From Chrysogorgia sp. JL179-B06 (taxonomy: Eukaryota > Cnidaria > Anthozoa > Scleralcyonacea > Chrysogorgiidae): 64,000 bases of DNA. The DNA is taken from contig JAYKKM010000048.1 of the NCBI GenBank assembly GCA_035772405.1, forward strand, positions 1,615,001 to 1,679,000, written 5' to 3'. Shown in pieces: positions 60,397-64,000 of the stretch. The notes below the pieces were generated by a model, which worked only from the letters and a program-made list of their open reading frames with translations, did not search any database and had not been told where the DNA came from. Every line of letters begins with the position of its first letter. The stretch's first letter is position 1. The position numbers and the translations under genes were made by a program.

Positions 60397-63300
60397 TTAA
60401 AATATTCTTATATATCTCTGTTGAGAATCGGTTTCTGGTGATATAGCCACAGAGTCAGCTGTATTGTGGGAAGATCTCAAGTTCTGAAAGATTACAAGAA
60501 AGAGTTTAGCGGGACATTACGTGATCGGCTACTATTAGGTTTTCATTGAAAATACATATTTCTTTCAACTTACTCTAGTCGGGTCTAGTGCTTGCAGCTT
60601 GGCCGCTGTGTTGTTTAACTCGGCATCTGCAGAACGTAATTCCTAGAAACACAGTGCCATATTTTTATATTACTTACGTTGTAGCAGACGTCATTACGAT
60701 ATGATGGTGATGATCATGATGACGAGGGCGAGGATAAGGATGATGATGGTGATAATGATGAGAGCGAGGATGTGGAGGAAGGGAGAATGATGGTGATAAT
60801 GATGAGGGTGAGGATAAGGAGGAGGGGGAGGATAATGATGATGAGAGCGAGTATATGGAGGATGGTGATGATGAGAGGATAAGGATGACGAAGAGGATAA
60901 TGATGAGGATAAGAATGAAGAGGATAAGGATGGGGATAAGGAAGGATGATGATAATGGTAGCGAGTATACAGGTATAAGGATGATGAGGGCAAGGAAAAG
61001 GATGATGACGAGGATAAGGATGAAGAGGGTGATTAAGGGACAAGGAAGAAGATGAGGATAACGAGAATGAGGATGACGCGGTGAGAATAAGGATGAGCGT
61101 GATGAGCAGGATGAAGATGAGGATAAGTATGGGGATGAAGATGAGGAAAAATATAAAGATGAGAGTGAGCATAAAGATAAAGATGAGAGTGAGGATGAAG
61201 ATGAGGATAAGGATGAAGATGAGGATAAGGATAAGGATGAAGATGAGGATGAAGATGAGGATGAAGATAAGGATGATGAGGATGAGGATAAGGATGAAGA
61301 TGAGGATAAAGATAAAGATAAAGATGAGAGTGAGGATGAAGATGAGAGTGAGGATGAAGATGAGGATAAGGATGAAGATGAGGATAAGGATGAAGATGAA
61401 GATGAGGATGAGGATAAGGATGAAGATGAAGATAAACTTGAGAGTGAGGATGAAGATGAGGATAAGGATGAAGATGAGAGTGGGGATAAAGATGAAGATA
61501 AGGATGAAGACGCGGATGATGAGGATACGGATGGGTGAAGATGATGACGAGGGTGATGGGGAGGCAAAGAATGAAGAGAATAAGCAATGGGGTATGAAGA
61601 TGATAACGATGGTGATGATATAATGATATAATGATATATCTACCTGTTTCAGAGATTCTATTTCAAAGTTTTTCCTTTTCACTTTCTCAGTCATCTTCTT
61701 TCGTTTTAATTCGTCCTAGAATCCAAAAATACGAGCGAACTAAATTATAGAACACCGCGTAAACACCACCAGAAAGTGACATACTATGGCTGTATTGCAG
61801 TATTGTAGCATTCTGATATTAATTTTAATAGAACACACTGTAACAGTTGTATGGTATTGTGTGTTTAATCATGTATTTGAGTATTTTGTTTGGCATTTTA
61901 TATCCTTCAAAACTCTACCCGCTTAAAATACAGGAAACGCTATTTCAGAGACTCTAAAATTCAAAATTGTGGGAGAGCATGCCCCAGACCACATAGCAGT
62001 TTACCAAGGCGCTCGATCATCCCCCCAATTTTCATTATGAGGTGTTTTTCCCCCTTGTTATTTTCTAAAAGAAATCCTGCCAAGGATTCTCAAGGAGATT
62101 TCCTACCTTACCTTAAATTGCTTTTGTTCGTCGACGTAACAGCTGTGTTTTCGAGGTTCTTCTTCTTTCGTGTCGATAGAAAATGTCTTAAAGAAATGAA
62201 GAAATATACCTGGTTAAAATGGGTACTCCAGTCAAAATACAAATGTATTTCATATGAAAGATCTTACTGACTTTAGTTTATTTCCAAAGTTTCAGCATTC
62301 AAATCAATTAAGTTAGAAGATATGGCAAGTTGAAGTTCGAGAGTTTGTCCAATTTCCAGTGTTCGCCAGCAACGAAGTAAATTTACTTTTAGTTACTTTT
62401 ACTTAAGTAAAAAAATCAGTATTTACTTGTAACGAAGTATATTTTTCAACAAATACTTTTCACTTGTAACGAAGTAAAATTTTTGTTAAATAATTACTTT
62501 TTAACTTCGTTACTTTTTGTTTTATCGGCAAAGTAAAAAAAGAAATTCGTAACGTGAAGTCGCGAAATACTCGGTCCACTCTATCCATCCGCTGGAGATC
62601 TAGAGTGGAGAAATCGCGTGAAGTTGGTTTTGCATGTGTAAGTGATTGGCAAAAAGTGCATATAACGTCTGTGGGGAATTTAACATATTTGTAATCTGTG
62701 GATTCTACTAAAATAATTTGTAATATATCTTGTCAGCTGAAAATTTCATCTTCATAGACTTTCTGCTGTTAAAGTTGACGGAAATGACGTCATAGCGGGC
62801 ATCTGTAAAGTGGTTTTCATGTGGGCAGATACCCGCTATGACATCACTTCCGTCAACTTTAACAGCAAAAAAGTCTATGAAGATGACATTTTAAGCTGAC
62901 AAGATATATTACAATTTATCTCAGGATAATCCATAGATTACAAATGTGCAAAATCTCCACAGACGTTATAGGCACTTTAAGTAAGATTTTCAGGCCATAT
63001 TTTTACTTTTACTTAAGTAAGATTTTCCGGCCATACTTTTACTTTTACTTAAGTAAGATTTTCAGGCCATACTTTTACTTTTACTTAAATATAAACTGAG
63101 GAGTTACTTTTTACTTTCACTTAAGTACAAAATATCATTACTTTGCTGAACACTGCCAATTTCAACGTTTCTCAAATATGACGACACTCACAGCAGCTTT
63201 CACTATGAAAGCACAAGTGACAACAAGTGACCACAAGTGACCTTCGTATATATATATCATACAAATCAAAATTTCTAAAAACTCTATTTTCAAAAGTACA

Positions 63301-63422
63301 CTTACCTTTTTTTTCTCTCTCAAAGAAGTATTCAATCGTCGCTGTCGATCAAGTTCTTCTCGCGTGCGGTCCAGAGATACCCGAAGGCAACTTGCTTCAC
63401 GATTTTGACTATCGAGATCAGT
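60397..63422 (-). CDS. 3' end of a second coiled-coil gene (partial)
   Basis: Five in-phase exons are readable: 63306-63422, 62112-62186, 61644-61715, 60574-60642 and 60397-60483 with stop TAA. All have lengths divisible by three and phase-0 borders, with GTAAGT-like donors and polypyrimidine-AG acceptors. Encoded segments include DRTREELDRQRRLNTSLREK, KRKKMTEKVKRKNFEIESLK and ELRSADAELNNTAAKLQALD, typical coiled coil; the last 28 residues are a Ser/Gln-rich tail. No exon was found in 63423-64000, so the 5' part lies beyond the window. It is on the same strand as the 1365-22716 gene and has a similar exon style, but no sequence identity that I can see. The function is unknown. The intron 60643-61643 is almost entirely a GAT/GAA-rich tract, and a hAT element fills 62357-63155. 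Confidence 0.7.
60710..61620 (+). repeat. GAT/GAA/GATAAG-rich tract, about 900 bp
   Basis: GATGAAGATGAGGATAAG-type 6- and 12-bp units, purine plus T. It fills the 60643-61643 intron. The many Asp/Glu, Met/Arg and Ser/Leu frames are shadows of the repeat. Confidence 0.95.
62357..63155. mobile_element. Non-autonomous hAT (Tol2-like ends), 799 bp
   Basis: It begins CAGTGTTCGCCAGCAACG and ends GCTGAACACTG, flanked by a perfect 8-bp duplication CCAATTTC (62349-62356 and 63156-63163). Subterminal DNA is full of ACTTTTACTTAAGTA repeats, as in Tol2-like hAT elements. No transposase is present. A second palindromic element (62655-62976) is nested inside. Confidence 0.85.
62655..62976. mobile_element. 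Palindromic TTAA-family MITE, nested in hAT
   Basis: Two arms of about 140 bp are near-complementary; both carry TATAACGTCTGTGG ends, a TTGTCAGCTGAAAATTTCAT-like block and a GACGTCATAGCGGG / CCCGCTATGACATC core. The right flank is TTAA and the left is AAAA. Same family as 10725-11048. Confidence 0.75.
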
Positions 63423-64000
63423 CTGTAAATATATGAGATAGTCTTTGCATTTATAGAGGCAGTTTAGGTTATATGTACAACCTGTAACCTTCTGATGACC
63501 AGTAAGATGCTCTAACTATTGCAGCGTTTCAGATTTAGGCCGGCGAACAGCGAATTTCGCCGGTGGTTGAGCGGGTTTTGTAGCTAATTCGCCGTGTCTC
63601 CATCGTATTTCGCCGTCGTCACTAGCGGCTTAATCTAGAAGTTGCACATTGGCCATTGATTCTACGGTGTGCTGGAGCGCGGTAGAATTCAATATGGCGG
63701 CCAATATGCAAATTTTAGATTTAGCCGCTAATTTCGCAATTCGTGACCCCACTTTATCGCATATCTCTGCAAGCATGTTGTGAAAGAATTACTTCACCGT
63801 GTTTCAGGCAGTTCAGCATGGCTTCAGAGAAGTGTTTGTTAAAACTTAATCAGACAACCTTGAAGTGTAGTGATTTAATCTATAATAAAATGCATCGTTC
63901 ATATCCTACTCAGACTGTTGTATGGCATTTTTTACTTCTGAATTTCACAATTTCCAGGGGGAATGCCCCAGGACCCCCTAGCAGGACGGTCCTCCGGACA
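63423..64000. other. Right edge, no exon recognised
   Basis: It contains a tRNA-like repeat fragment (63466-63525, CAACCTGTAACCTTCTGATG) and unremarkable intronic DNA of the partial coiled-coil gene. No splice-bounded coiled-coil exon was found. Confidence 0.5.

Noticed and set aside
60674..61694. Ser/Leu, Ile/Phe and Met/Arg frames
   Set aside because: Shadows of the GAT/GAA repeat tract; only 61644-61715 is a supported exon.

Overview
The window is animal nuclear DNA and most likely comes from a cnidarian. It is AT-rich and intron-dense, with GT-AG introns whose phases join exactly, and it is packed with palindromic non-autonomous DNA transposons, tRNA-like repeats, minisatellites and LINE reverse-transcriptase remnants. 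The best lineage clue is a small secreted protein (56615-59039) whose C-terminal domain matches a family I associate with sea anemones and corals. The species call is inference.

Six genes can be supported by reading frames, splice sites and phase. (1) 1365-22716, minus: 24 exons, 1236-residue coiled-coil protein, distantly rootletin/CEP250-like at its N-terminus. (2) 24198-34607, plus, divergent from gene 1: about 2970 residues with a putative N-myristoylation start, 13 KKEDYVQ-polyQ repeats, four RRM-like folds, a DEAH RNA helicase and a C-terminal RING-IBR-RING E3 ligase. Its frame changes once near 28015-28043. (3) 38274-48109, minus, convergent with gene 2: CW zinc finger plus PWWP protein, ZCWPW1-like, 948 residues, 12 exons. 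(4) 50386-55374, minus: PARP12-like mono-ADP-ribosyltransferase, 742 residues, 5 exons. (5) 56615-59039, minus: secreted 180-residue protein, 2 exons. (6) 60397-63422, minus: the last five exons of a second coiled-coil gene that continues past the right edge.

For genes 1, 3, 4 and 5 the summed coding length is an exact multiple of three and every junction keeps frame, which is strong internal support. Gene 2 keeps frame only if 29 bases flanked by GT and AG are removed.

The rest is mobile and repetitive DNA. Two hAT-type elements have 8-bp target duplications, one nested in another transposon whose empty site is seen at 59.6 kb. A family of about 320-560 bp palindromes is flanked by TTAA. 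Several foldbacks lie in introns, including an inverted duplication that copied part of an exon and its splice donor. Long one-strand purine or pyrimidine tracts fill several introns. Genes 2 and 4 belong to families linked to RNA handling and antiviral signalling, and gene 3 to meiotic chromatin reading; no operon-like logic is implied by their proximity.
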